This document shows, piece by piece, positions 1-7,703 of a stretch of DNA of 41,682 nt. Numbering within the stretch: position 1 is the stretch's first letter; each line of letters opens with the position of its first letter. Location of the stretch: contig CAYTAP010000014.1 in the NCBI GenBank assembly GCA_964435775.1, positions 1-41,682 of the forward strand. Direction: 5' to 3'. The stretch comes from CAYTAP01 sp964435775. Its GTDB lineage: Bacteria; Planctomycetota; Phycisphaerae; Tepidisphaerales; Tepidisphaeraceae. The notes below the pieces were generated by a model. The model had not been told where the DNA came from. It searched no databases and saw only the letters and a list, made by a program, of their open reading frames with translations. The position numbers and the translations under genes were made by a program.

Positions 1-370
1 GTGCAAATCCGTCCAGATCCGAGTGGCAGTACGAATCCCCGTTCATGACCAGAAATCGCTTCCCGTCATATCGCTCAGCCGCCAGCGCCAGCGCGCCTCC
101 TGTTCCCATTGGGCAATCTTCCTGCGAATACGAAAGCGACATTCCCCCAAACCGCCTCCCAAATGTTTTCCGCACCTGCTCTCCCATATGGCCCGTGCAA
201 ACAATCGCACGTCGAATTCCCACCGTCTGGACTTGTTCGAACAAACGCGCCAGGAACGGTCGGCCGCCCACAATCGCCAATGCCTTCGGCCGGTCGGCCA
301 CGACGTGCCGGAGGCGCGTCCCCAACCCTCCCGCGAGGATGATCGCAGTCACATGCGAAAGATTCGTCAC
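1..370 (-). CDS. Sugar-phosphate nucleotidyltransferase, N-terminal part (runs off the window)
   Basis: Only the first ~120 residues lie in the window; the 3' end is beyond base 1. The reading begins MTNLSHVTAIILAGGLGTRL and contains the nucleotidyltransferase signature AGGLGTRLR, followed by DRPKALAIVGGRPFL with the conserved lysine and then VMNGDSY, the metal-binding Asp region. This is the Rossmann-like NTP_transferase fold used by mannose-1-phosphate and heptose-1-phosphate guanylyltransferases, which make NDP-sugars for glycans in the cytoplasm. The sequence is closest in feel to the HddC-like group, but the specificity determinants lie outside the window. Start: GTG at 370; a second in-frame GTG at 352 would give MTAIILAGG, equally typical of the family. 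No clear Shine-Dalgarno distinguishes them. Confidence 0.85.
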   Translation of the reverse strand, partial: MTNLSHVTAIILAGGLGTRLRHVVADRPKALAIVGGRPFLARLFEQVQTVGIRRAIVCTGHMGEQVRKTFGRRFGGMSLSYSQEDCPMGTGGALALAAERYDGKRFLVMNGDSYCHSDLDGFA

Positions 371-425
371 CTTGCTATGATCGTCCCCCCAGCCCCGCAA
401 TCTTGAGTATTATCGGTCCCCGCCC

Positions 426-902
426 ATGATCCATCTCCCCGCCCATCGCCTCAAAGTCGCCCTCATGAATCCACAGATCGCGCCGAACACCGGCAACATC
501 GCGCGCCTTTGCGTCGCCACCGGCGCTGAACTGCACCTGGTCCGCCCAATGGGATTTGTGTTGGATGATCGCAAGATCAAGCGCAGCGCCATGGACTACT
601 GGCCGCGCGTCAAGCTGACCGTGCATGATGACGCCGGGGCATTCTGGACCGCCGTCGGTGACGACCGCGTCTGGCTCTTCACCACCAAAGCTGGCAGGGG
701 CCTCTGGCAGGGCGACTTCCGCGATGGCGACTGGCTGATCTTCGGCAGCGAAACCGCCGGCCTTCCCCAATCACTCATGGACGAGCGCCCCACGCAGACC
801 CTCCGCATTCCACAGGTCGAATCCGAACGCTGCCTCAATCTCTCCACGGCTGTCGGCATCGGCCTTTACGAAGCCCTGCGCCAGGTCACATCCGGAGGAT
901 AG
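426..902 (+). CDS. trmL: tRNA (cytidine/uridine-34 2'-O)-methyltransferase TrmL (SpoU/TrmH superfamily)
   Basis: 158 residues, the normal length for TrmL (YibK). The family methylates the 2'-O of the wobble nucleotide of tRNA-Leu isoacceptors using S-adenosylmethionine, working as a dimer with a trefoil-knot SAM site. Visible signatures are NPQIAPNTGNIARLC near the N-terminus (motif 1, with the catalytic Arg), then LIFGSETAGLP (motif 2) and RCLNLSTAVGIGLYEALRQ (motif 3), which form the knot. The ATG at 426 lacks a strong ribosome-binding site; a second Met at residue 14 lies directly before motif 1 and would remove only basic residues. It is divergent from the nucleotidyltransferase upstream and convergent with the aldolase downstream, so it is probably transcribed alone. 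Confidence 0.93.
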   Translation: MIHLPAHRLKVALMNPQIAPNTGNIARLCVATGAELHLVRPMGFVLDDRKIKRSAMDYWPRVKLTVHDDAGAFWTAVGDDRVWLFTTKAGRGLWQGDFRDGDWLIFGSETAGLPQSLMDERPTQTLRIPQVESERCLNLSTAVGIGLYEALRQVTSGG

Positions 903-930
903 TCAATTTTTGTGACCGATGGGCATGGAT

Positions 931-980
931 GGAGGGCGTCGCTCCCACGAAGCCGCGGCGTTGCGGGAGCAACGCCCTCC
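931..980. repeat. Extragenic palindrome, possible bidirectional terminator
   Basis: Inverted repeat with 16-base arms: GGAGGGCGTCGCTCCC at 931-946 and GGGAGCAACGCCCTCC at 965-980, pairing at 15 of 16 positions, with an 18-base loop. It sits between the convergent trmL and aldolase genes, which suits a bidirectional terminator, although no T-run follows. It may also be a dispersed palindromic repeat. Confidence 0.6.
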
Positions 981-1039
981 AATTGCCGCCGGTGCCTCGC
1001 GCCGCGTGCAAGACCACGAATGTTGACCGATCCCCATAT

Positions 1040-2113
1040 TCACGCCACGGTGATCGACGAATCGAGATAAACATCCTGCACAAGATTCAGCAGCTTGATT
1101 CCCTCATCCATCGGTCGCTCAAACGCCTTCCGCCCGGTGATCAGCCCCAGGCCCCCGGCGCGTTTATTGATGACGGCCGTCCGCACCACGTCCGCGAAAT
1201 CGTTCTTTCCCGAGCCGCCGCCGGAATTGATCAGCGGCGACCTTCCCATGAAGCAGTTCGCCACCTGGTATCGCGCCAACTCGATTGGATGATCGCCCGG
1301 CGTCAAATGCGAATAGACGCGCGGATCGGTCTTTCCAAACTTCAACGCCGTGAATCCGCCGTTGTTCACCGCCAGCTTCTGCTTGATGATGTCCGCCTGG
1401 ATCGTCACCCCCAGGTGATTGGCCTGCCCCGTCAGATCGGCGGATAATCCGTAATCCTTCTCCCTGGTCTTGAACGCCTCATTGCGCAAATAACACCAAA
1501 GCACCGTCACCATCCCCAATTCATGCGCCCGCGCAAACGCCCGCGACACCTCCTGAATCTGCCGGTCCGATTCCTCCGATCCGAAATATATCGTCGCGCC
1601 GACCGCTACCGCGCCCATGTCGAACGCCTGTTCCACGCTGGCGAAGAATATCTGGTCGAAGTGGTTGGGATAGGTCAGGAGTTCGTTGTGGTTCAACTTC
1701 ACCAGGAAGGGGATTTTGTGCGCATACCTCCGCGCGACGGCCCCCAGCACGCCCAGCGTTGACGCAACGGCATTGCATCCGCCTTCGATTGCCAGCTTGA
1801 CGATGTTCTCCGGATCAAAGTAGAGCGGATTTGGCGAAAAGCTCGCCCCGGCCGAGTGCTCCACCCCCTGATCCACTGGCAATATTGAGACGTGCCCCGT
1901 TCCCGCGAGCCGGCCATGATCCAGAATCGTTTGAAAATTCCGCAATACCGTCGGCGAGCGGTCGCCGTGCATCAGAACGCGGTCCACAAAATCGCCGCCG
2001 GGCAAGTGCAGCGCCCTCTTGTCGAATCCCGTCGCCTGATAGGTCAGCAGCCCCTCGGCCTCATCGCCCAGCAAATCCCGAATCCGCCCCGATTGTGAAC
2101 TCGTCGCCATCAT
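1040..2113 (-). CDS. fbaB: Class I fructose-bisphosphate aldolase (DhnA/FbaB type)
   Basis: 357 residues, matching the length of bacterial/archaeal-type class I aldolases such as E. coli FbaB. It would cleave fructose 1,6-bisphosphate to dihydroxyacetone phosphate and glyceraldehyde 3-phosphate through a Schiff-base lysine. Recognisable stretches are SILPVDQGVEHS near residue 77, PFLVKLNHNE, VAVGATIYFGSEES, ALKFGKTDPRVYS, and the phosphate-binding tail LINSGGGSGKNDF followed by GGLGLITGRKAFERP. The KLNH and KFGK lysines are the Schiff-base candidates; I cannot decide between them without alignment. Two adjacent ATGs (2113 and 2110) follow a GGGAG; spacing favours the second. Only 14 bases separate it from the upstream receiver-like gene, so the two probably form one transcript. 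Confidence 0.94.
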   Translation of the reverse strand: MMATSSQSGRIRDLLGDEAEGLLTYQATGFDKRALHLPGGDFVDRVLMHGDRSPTVLRNFQTILDHGRLAGTGHVSILPVDQGVEHSAGASFSPNPLYFDPENIVKLAIEGGCNAVASTLGVLGAVARRYAHKIPFLVKLNHNELLTYPNHFDQIFFASVEQAFDMGAVAVGATIYFGSEESDRQIQEVSRAFARAHELGMVTVLWCYLRNEAFKTREKDYGLSADLTGQANHLGVTIQADIIKQKLAVNNGGFTALKFGKTDPRVYSHLTPGDHPIELARYQVANCFMGRSPLINSGGGSGKNDFADVVRTAVINKRAGGLGLITGRKAFERPMDEGIKLLNLVQDVYLDSSITVA

Positions 2114-2127
2114 GAACTCCCAAAATG

Positions 2128-2496
2128 TTAAGCCTCATTCCGCAGCAACCCCGGCAGCGCCGCGACAAATGCGCTCCGCGCCATGACCTGTCCGATCCCC
2201 GCCGACCGCGCTGCGCCAATCGCCTCCCCATCGACGTGCGATACAAACCCGACGGTTCGTCCGCGGGTCGCCCGTCCCCATGCCGCCGCCGCCTCTATCG
2301 CCCCTTCCTGATTCAAATCCACGAGCAGCAATCCGCCCCGATCCGCCGGCAGTTTCGTCGGATCGCGCACCACCTGTACTACCGCGCCTGTGGCTTGCGC
2401 GGCACCCATAATTTTGCTCGAAAAAAGAAGATCGCGGACGAGCGCCAGCACCGGTGGTCTCGGCGCGGCAGGGGGGCTGGGTTTCACTTCAGTCAT
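2128..2496 (-). CDS. Small receiver-like (pseudo-receiver) protein upstream of the aldolase
   Basis: 122 residues from the ATG at 2496; an upstream in-frame GTG at 2547 would add 17 residues of no obvious domain character. The core runs PPVLALVRDLLFSSKIMGAA, then VVQVVRDPTKL, then GLLLVDLNQEGAIEAAAAW, GRTVGFVSHVDGEAIGAARSAG and a C-terminal helix. The alternating hydrophobic strands and helices resemble a CheY-like alpha/beta fold. The Asp in LLLVDLN sits where the phosphoacceptor would be, but the N-terminal acidic pair and the conserved Lys of true receivers are not evident. No output domain is present. It is probably cotranscribed with the aldolase. Function unknown; a regulatory or scaffolding role is a guess. 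Confidence 0.72.
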   Translation of the reverse strand: MTEVKPSPPAAPRPPVLALVRDLLFSSKIMGAAQATGAVVQVVRDPTKLPADRGGLLLVDLNQEGAIEAAAAWGRATRGRTVGFVSHVDGEAIGAARSAGIGQVMARSAFVAALPGLLRNEA

Positions 2497-2672
2497 ACCC
2501 GAATGATAGGCCTTGGCCTCTTGTTCCGATAATATTTGTGTTTCCACACCCCATTTTGCCGAAACAAGTCATACAGCGCCGGCGCGGCCAACGGGGTTCG
2601 CGTCCGGGCGCATGATCCGACCGGCGCCGCGTGGCTCGGCCGATCCGCTTCGTCACGGAGATTCCCCCACTC

Positions 2673-3452
2673 ATGGACCTGGCTACCCTCATCGGCGTGG
2701 TAATAGCTTGGGGCGCGGTCCTCTTCTCGATGTTCCACGCCTCCGAAGGCGCCATGGGCGCCTACATCAAGCCCCCCGAACTCTTCCTCGTCTTCGGCGG
2801 CGCATTCGGCGCCGCGCTGATGTCCATGCCCCTGCACAGCATCAGCGGCATGGCCTCCTATCTCAAAAAATGGGCCCTCAACAAGCAGGTCCATGTTGAG
2901 CACCTCATCAAGGAGATGGTTCAATACGCCGAAACCGCCCGGCGCGACGGCGTTCTCGCCCTCGAAACCGTGGCCCGAGAAGCTCCCGACGCCTTCCTTC
3001 GTCGCGGGCTGCAATTGACGATCGACGGCACCGATCCCGAATTGATCGAGCGCATCCTGCGGATCGAAATCGAGGCGATGACCGAACGCCACAAACACGG
3101 GAAGCACTTTTTCGGCATGATGGCCAAGTTCGGTCCGGGCTTCGGACTTCTTGCCACGCTCATCGCCCAGGTCGCCATGTTCCTCAACCTTGGCGGCGAC
3201 GCCGCCGCCATCGGCAAGGCTCTGGCGATCGCGCTGACCGGAACCCTCTACGGCTGCCTTCTCCAAAACGTCATCGCCGGTCCGGTCGCCGAGAAGCTCG
3301 CCCTCCGCAGCCGCGAGGAAATCTTCGCCAAGGAAATCATTCTTCAAGGCGTCCTGAGCATCCAGGCCGGCAACAACCCCAGAGTCGTCGAAATGCAACT
3401 GCTCAGCTTCCTGAGCACCAAGCAACAAGAAGCCATGCCCAAGGCGGCGTGA
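2673..3452 (+). CDS. motA: Flagellar motor stator protein MotA
   Basis: 259 residues from the ATG at 2673 (MDLATLIGVVIAWGAVLFSM), preceded by GGAG at 2657-2660; an upstream in-frame start at 2631 would prepend 14 residues to the first membrane helix and is less likely. MotA has four transmembrane segments and forms, with MotB, the ion channel that drives flagellar rotation. The order is TM1 at the N-terminus, TM2 around PPELFLVFGGAFGAALM, a cytoplasmic loop with charged residues (ETARRDGVLALE), then TM3 KFGPGFGLLATLIAQVAMF and TM4 IALTGTLYGCLLQNVIAGP. The Pro in TM3 matches the conserved channel proline. Its partner motB follows after an intervening cassette. Whether the stator uses protons or sodium cannot be told from the sequence. 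Confidence 0.9.
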   Translation: MDLATLIGVVIAWGAVLFSMFHASEGAMGAYIKPPELFLVFGGAFGAALMSMPLHSISGMASYLKKWALNKQVHVEHLIKEMVQYAETARRDGVLALETVAREAPDAFLRRGLQLTIDGTDPELIERILRIEIEAMTERHKHGKHFFGMMAKFGPGFGLLATLIAQVAMFLNLGGDAAAIGKALAIALTGTLYGCLLQNVIAGPVAEKLALRSREEIFAKEIILQGVLSIQAGNNPRVVEMQLLSFLSTKQQEAMPKAA

Positions 3453-3472
3453 GGCGCCTGAGCCTGGAAGAG

Positions 3473-3921
3473 AGTTCACCACGGAGGTCACGGAGAGCAC
3501 GGAGAAAGACATGATTCATGAGGAGCTCACTGAAAAGATTTACGCGGCCTGTATTGAAGTCCATTCTCACTTGGGGCCGGGGCTGCTGGAGTCCACTTAC
3601 GAGGCATGCATCTGCCACGAATTGGCGCAGCGCACGCTGAGCTTTCGTCGTCAGGTTGTCATGCCCGTTCAATTCAAAGGCATCTCAATCGACTGTGGTT
3701 ATCGCCTCGATCTCATTGTGGAGGAAAAAGTAATCATGGAACTGAAGGCCGTCGAGAAAATCCTCCCCATCCATGAAGCGCAGCTTCTCACCTACCTCCG
3801 CTTAAGCCACTACCGCGTAGGTCTTCTCGTCAACTCCAATGTCAACCGCATCGTCGATGGCATCACCCGCAGAGTAATCTAACTTCTTCCTCCGTGTCCT
3901 CCGTGCCCTCCGTGGTGAACT
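3473..3921. mobile_element. GxxExxY cassette bounded by CACGGAG inverted repeats, inside motAB
   Basis: The left arm (3473-3509) and right arm (3883-3921) are inverted copies built on iterated CACGGAGG units. Aligned without gaps they differ at 4 of about 36 positions. The left arm begins AGTTCACCACGGAGG; the right arm, read on the minus strand, begins AGTTCACCACGGAGGG. The only gene inside is the GxxExxY gene. Removing the unit would leave motA and motB about 40 bases apart, a normal operon spacing, so the unit looks inserted. No transposase and no target-site duplication are evident. Mobility is inferred from this architecture. Confidence 0.7.
3511..3882 (+). CDS. GxxExxY family protein
   Basis: 123 residues, the usual size for the GxxExxY family (TIGR04256). 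The naming motif is visible in HLGPGLLESTYEACICHEL. Further conserved-looking parts are SFRRQVVMPVQFKG, the YRLDLIVEEKVIMELKAVE segment and AQLLTYLRLSHYRVGLLVN. The D...E.K arrangement in YRLDLIVEEKVIMELK resembles the PD-(D/E)xK nuclease core, which makes a nuclease-like fold plausible; this is inference and the family has no established biochemical role that I know of. It lies between motA and motB in the same direction, starts at the edge of the left repeat, and has no functional link to flagella. The start is fixed by the repeat boundary. Confidence 0.9.
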   Translation: MIHEELTEKIYAACIEVHSHLGPGLLESTYEACICHELAQRTLSFRRQVVMPVQFKGISIDCGYRLDLIVEEKVIMELKAVEKILPIHEAQLLTYLRLSHYRVGLLVNSNVNRIVDGITRRVI

Positions 3922-3939
3922 ACCTTGGGGGAGAATCAA

Positions 3940-4743
3940 ATGGCCCAACACCGAAAACCCCCCGAAGTCGAATGCGAGGAATGTCCCGAGTGGATCTTCA
4001 CCTTCGCAGATCTTGTCATGCTCATGATGGGGTTCTTCGTCATCCTGTGGGTTCTCAAACCCTCCCCCGGCAACCCAGGTGACGCGGCCGCCAAGACTCC
4101 CGAACAGCAGCAACAACAGTGGCTCGAAACCGTTGGCGAGATTCGCGGCAGCTTCGGCTATGAACCCGATCCCACGAGCACCGACCCGGTCGATCAGGCC
4201 ATGATCCGCCGACGACATAACGCCGGCCCCGGCGACGGCAGCCGCATCGAACTCGAACGCAAAGGCCCCCACGGCCAGGATCCGGAAGTCACCTCCATCC
4301 GACACGGCAAACAAGCCGCCGTCGGCGGCGCCCTTACCTTTGAGCAGGGGGGGGACACCCTCAGCCCACTGGCCAAAGCCGCCCTCGACGCCATCGCCGA
4401 CGAAATCCGCGGCCACCGCAACATCGTCCTCATCAAGGGACATGCCTCCCTTGACGATCTTCCCCAATCCGCCTCCGCGCAGGACAAGATGGACCTCTCC
4501 CTCCACCGTGCCCAGGCCGTCAGCGCCTACCTCACACAGCATGGCGTCCAACCCGAAATCCTCCGCGTCCAGGGCTGCTCCACCTTCGAGCCCATCGTCC
4601 AACGCGCCTACACCCCCGGCTCACAGGCCGTCAACCGCCGCGTCGATGTCGAAATCACCCCCACGCTCGTCCCCGAACTCCAGGACCCCGCCCAGGGCGC
4701 ACCTGAAATCCGCGCCTTGACCAAACCGACGACGACACCGTAG
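3940..4743 (+). CDS. motB: Flagellar motor stator protein MotB (OmpA-like peptidoglycan-binding domain)
   Basis: 267 residues from the ATG at 3940, preceded by GGGGGAG at 3927-3933. A cytoplasmic N-terminus (RKPPEVECEECPEWIFTFAD) leads into one transmembrane helix, ADLVMLMMGFFVILWVL, whose Asp matches the essential ion-binding Asp of MotB. A linker rich in Gln and Pro follows. The C-terminal OmpA-like domain spans about residues 130-250, with LTFEQGGDTLSPLAKAALDA, IVLIKGHASLDD, LSLHRAQAVSAYL, and the NRRVDVEI end motif that binds peptidoglycan. It anchors the stator with MotA. The ribosome-binding site lies just outside the right arm of the GxxExxY cassette, so translation initiation is preserved despite that insertion. 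Confidence 0.9.
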   Translation: MAQHRKPPEVECEECPEWIFTFADLVMLMMGFFVILWVLKPSPGNPGDAAAKTPEQQQQQWLETVGEIRGSFGYEPDPTSTDPVDQAMIRRRHNAGPGDGSRIELERKGPHGQDPEVTSIRHGKQAAVGGALTFEQGGDTLSPLAKAALDAIADEIRGHRNIVLIKGHASLDDLPQSASAQDKMDLSLHRAQAVSAYLTQHGVQPEILRVQGCSTFEPIVQRAYTPGSQAVNRRVDVEITPTLVPELQDPAQGAPEIRALTKPTTTP

Positions 4744-4752
4744 CGGTCAATT

Positions 4753-4838
4753 TTCGATTTTTGATTTTTGATTGATGATTTTCGATTGAAGAGGAGGCTG
4801 CCCCGCATTCAATCGAAAATCAAAAATCAAAAATCGAA
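4753..4838. terminator. AT-rich inverted repeat between convergent motB and the AI-2E gene
   Basis: Left arm 4753-4790 and right arm 4808-4838 are built from iterated TCGATTTTTGATTTTTGATT words and pair over 21 and 10 bases around a 7-base bulge, with a 17-base GC-rich loop. T-runs on either strand make it a good bidirectional intrinsic terminator. The iterated words suggest a dispersed repeat family as well. Confidence 0.7.
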
Positions 4839-4844
4839 CATCCC

Positions 4845-6671
4845 TTATCCTTTCGCCGCCGCCATCCCCCGATGGCGGAACTGGTTCACCGCATCCGCCA
4901 GCGTCGTCGCCACCGCCACGCCCTTCACGTTCCCCATCCGCTCCTTCAGCCGCCCGGCCTCCCCTCGCAGCGTCCAGATGCCCACGATCATCTCCAAATC
5001 CGCAAACCGCCGGCGAAGCCGCTTGCACAAGTACCGACTATGCGTGACCCCCGATGGCGGCAATGCCGAAATGCACACGACCTCCGCCCCTGAATTACCC
5101 ACCACCTCCACCAGTTCGCCCGTCAGTTTCACCCCCGCGATCACGTCCGCCGACACGCCGTTCAGGCGCAGCACCTGCGCCAGCATGATCGTCGCCACCT
5201 CATCCTCCTCATCCCGCGCCGAGATGCACAGCACGCGCTTGTACTGCTCCGGAAACTTGCTCTTCCCCTCCGGCGACCGCTCCTCACGCTTCTCATTCTC
5301 CGGAGCCTTCGCTTGCTCCTCCGTCTCCTGTTCCCCAAGGTATTCCACCAATTCACGCACCGCCGCGCAGATGCCCGCCAGCCGCTCGGCATCGAGGTTT
5401 CCATGCCGGTAATCCCGCGCCGCCAGCGCCAAGCCCGGCAGCACAACCTCATCGTACGCCGCCGTCAGCGTCCGATCCTTCATGTATTCCTCGACCAGCT
5501 CCGCCGCCTCCTCATGATCCCCCGACAGCAGCCGCTGGTAGTAGCGCAGGTAAACATCGAGCACCGGCTCATCCCCCAGCAGGATGTCGAGGAAGTTCAA
5601 CTGCGGAACGTATTTCCCAATCACCACCAGGCAGACGGTCAGCGGCGTCGCCAGGATCAACCCCACTCCGCCCCACAGCCACGCCCAGAAAACCGCCGCG
5701 ATTAAAATCGCGATGGAGGACACCCCTGCGCTCGCCCCGTACAGCCACGGCTCCACAAGGCTGTTGGTCGTCAGCTCCAGCACGATGAACAAACCCCCCG
5801 TAAAAACCGGCGGCCAGAATCCCGGCATCGTCAACGACAGCAAGACCGGCATTGACGCTCCCATCCAGGGTCCGACATATGGAATGAACCGCAGCAGCCC
5901 CGCGAGCAATCCCCAGAGCAGCGGCGTCGGAATCCCGATGATCGACAGCCCGACGCACAACAACACCCCATAACTTCCGTTGATGAGCGTCTGCATGAGC
6001 AGGTACTTGCTCACGCGCCCCGCCGCCTCGTTCAGCGCCTGCGTCGTCACGTTGAGTTGCCCTTCCCCGATCAGCCGGATCATCCGGTCCCGCAAATCCT
6101 CCCGGTTGAGCAGCATGAAGATCGCAAGAATGACGACGATGGCCGCCGTCGCCAGCGGGGCGAACAGTGCCCCAATCGTGTTCTCCAGCACCTGCACCGC
6201 CGTTGGCGACGGCTCGACGATCTGAACCTTCGGCGGCGCCTTGGCCGTCACCGCCGCCGGCTGCGTCGTCGTTGTCGTCAACTCGCGTCCGAGGTCCTTC
6301 ACGAACTCCGTCGATTTGCCGATCGGCCCCGTCCCGAAAAAATGCCGCGCTGAATGAATCTTCTGTTCGATTTCCCCCCGGTACCGCTCCATGTGACTCG
6401 CCAAATCCCGCACCTGCCCCGTGATGATCCATCCGATTCCTCCGATGAATATAAATGTTGCAAACACAACAAGAAGCACCGCCGCCACCCGCGGGAACCG
6501 CCACCGCTCCAGCCGGTGAACCAGCGGCCCCAGCAGAAAGCTGAACAAGATCGCCAGCGCGATCGGGATCAGTACATCCCGCGCGAAGTAGAGCGCCGCC
6601 ACGACGATCACGATCGCCGCCAGCATCAGCAGCCGCGAGGTCGAAGCGCCCGCCGGTTCCTGTCGAGCCAT
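4845..6671 (-). CDS. AI-2E family membrane transporter with C-terminal B12-binding-like extension
   Basis: 608 residues; plain AI-2E (TqsA/PerM-like) proteins are usually about 340-380. The N-terminal ~350 residues have the family layout: a hairpin of membrane segments (LLMLAAIVIVVAALYFA, LIPIALAILFSFLLGPLV), a soluble excursion with a Thr/Pro-rich stretch, then the conserved core GLLAGLLRFIPYVGPWMG, VLELTTNSLVEPWLYGAS and WAWLWGGVGLILATPLTVCL. After residue ~375 comes a helical region (YYQRLLSGDHEEAAELVEEY), an acidic linker, and a Rossmann-like domain (YKRVLCISARDEEDEVATIM to about residue 600) that resembles B12-binding domains but lacks the DxHxxG cobalamin motif. AI-2E proteins have been linked to signal export or ion antiport; the substrate here is unknown. 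It faces motB convergently. Confidence 0.88.
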   Translation of the reverse strand: MARQEPAGASTSRLLMLAAIVIVVAALYFARDVLIPIALAILFSFLLGPLVHRLERWRFPRVAAVLLVVFATFIFIGGIGWIITGQVRDLASHMERYRGEIEQKIHSARHFFGTGPIGKSTEFVKDLGRELTTTTTQPAAVTAKAPPKVQIVEPSPTAVQVLENTIGALFAPLATAAIVVILAIFMLLNREDLRDRMIRLIGEGQLNVTTQALNEAAGRVSKYLLMQTLINGSYGVLLCVGLSIIGIPTPLLWGLLAGLLRFIPYVGPWMGASMPVLLSLTMPGFWPPVFTGGLFIVLELTTNSLVEPWLYGASAGVSSIAILIAAVFWAWLWGGVGLILATPLTVCLVVIGKYVPQLNFLDILLGDEPVLDVYLRYYQRLLSGDHEEAAELVEEYMKDRTLTAAYDEVVLPGLALAARDYRHGNLDAERLAGICAAVRELVEYLGEQETEEQAKAPENEKREERSPEGKSKFPEQYKRVLCISARDEEDEVATIMLAQVLRLNGVSADVIAGVKLTGELVEVVGNSGAEVVCISALPPSGVTHSRYLCKRLRRRFADLEMIVGIWTLRGEAGRLKERMGNVKGVAVATTLADAVNQFRHRGMAAAKG

Positions 6672-7024
6672 TCAGTCCTTTCCGCAGCGCCACCCCTCCC
6701 CCCATTCATCCAACTCCCGTACACCGCACTCTACCTCCCCGCGCCGCAACCCGTCATCCAGAAAATGGTCCAGGCTCCAACACCCACCCCGGGATTTCAC
6801 CCCCGCGCACGCTCTATGTTCGATGTTCGCATTTCCCTCCCCCGAACCCCGAACCTTGAGCCCCGAACGTTGCACCTTGAACCTCGCCAACGGACAACGG
6901 ACCGCGCCCAACGGACCACGGATTGCGGACGATCCCCCTTCAAAATCCCTTACACCCCCGCCCTCAATCAGCCGATATTCCCAAATGGGCGCGCCATGTG
7001 CGCCCCTCAGCAAAGGCCGCCGGC
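6672..7024. other. Divergent intergenic region, no gene seen
   Basis: About 350 bases separate the minus-strand AI-2E gene from the plus-strand secreted protein, so promoters in both directions are expected, but I see no convincing -35/-10 pair. Bases 6839-6925 hold short iterated words (CGAACC, TTGAACC, CAACGGACC) that look like a degenerate tandem repeat. No reading frame here has protein-like composition. Confidence 0.5.
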
Positions 7025-7648
7025 ATGAAACAACTGTTTGTGCTTATCTTGACGATCTTCGGCCTCGCCGTCTCCGCCCCCGCGCAGACCACGCAGCCCG
7101 CCGCCTCCACCGCGCCCCAGCTCACCGGCTGGCCTCTAGTCGTCAACCAGTTCGCCGCCTCCCTTGCCGCCGGCAACCGCGATGATCTGGCGATCCTCGC
7201 CGATCCCCAGGTCGTCGTCCACCGCATCAAGGCCTCCGCCGACACCGACGACGCTTCGCGCCTCTTCGCACGCGTCTCGCGCGAAACGGTTCTTGGCGTT
7301 CACCCCTATTTCTACCCGCCACTCTCCATGGCCGCTGATATTTCCGCCGACGCCAAAAGCGCCGCGAAAATGTCTGAAGCCGAAAAAGCCCGGATGTCTC
7401 CACCCGATGACGCCTCCATGAAGCAGGCCAACGCCACCGCCGCCCAGTGGCTGGGCGACACCCTCGCCGCCACGGATTCCCAGCCTGTCGCCGTCATTCT
7501 CTTCTGGTGCGATGGTAATTCCGCCGACAAACGACTTGGCATCCAATCCGGCCTGGTCTTCGTCCTGGTCAAAGGACTCGAGACCGACAAAGGTGGCTTC
7601 AAAATCACCCAGATCGCTTATGGCAACCCCGCACCAGCGTCCCGATGA
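7025..7648 (+). CDS. Secreted protein of unknown function
   Basis: 207 residues from the ATG at 7025, where a classical signal peptide begins: MKQLFVLILTIFGLAVSAPA, with likely cleavage after an Ala near residue 20-22. The preceding in-frame codons back to 6923 lie in repeat-like intergenic DNA and are not part of the gene. The mature part opens with a Thr/Pro/Ala linker, then helical sequence (LVVNQFAASLAAGNRDDLAIL), acidic and Lys-rich stretches, and a C-terminal beta-rich part (QPVAVILFWCDGN, SGLVFVLVKGLE, FKITQIAYG) that resembles SnoaL/NTF2-like folds. I do not recognise a family. It is likely periplasmic. The downstream aminotransferase gene is in the same direction after 55 bases, but no functional link is evident. 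Confidence 0.75.
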   Translation: MKQLFVLILTIFGLAVSAPAQTTQPAASTAPQLTGWPLVVNQFAASLAAGNRDDLAILADPQVVVHRIKASADTDDASRLFARVSRETVLGVHPYFYPPLSMAADISADAKSAAKMSEAEKARMSPPDDASMKQANATAAQWLGDTLAATDSQPVAVILFWCDGNSADKRLGIQSGLVFVLVKGLETDKGGFKITQIAYGNPAPASR

Positions 7649-7703
7649 TCCGCCTTCTTCATTGACATGACCCACGGCGATTAAGGTCCACGATTCACAC
7701 TCA

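Noticed and set aside
2493..3512. 339-codon open frame opposite motA
   Set aside because: Antisense shadow of a clear MotA gene, with no domain.
5569..6705. 378-codon frame on the same strand as the AI-2E gene, shifted
   Set aside because: Gly/Ala/Arg-rich shadow frame; the AI-2E frame shows clear membrane segments.
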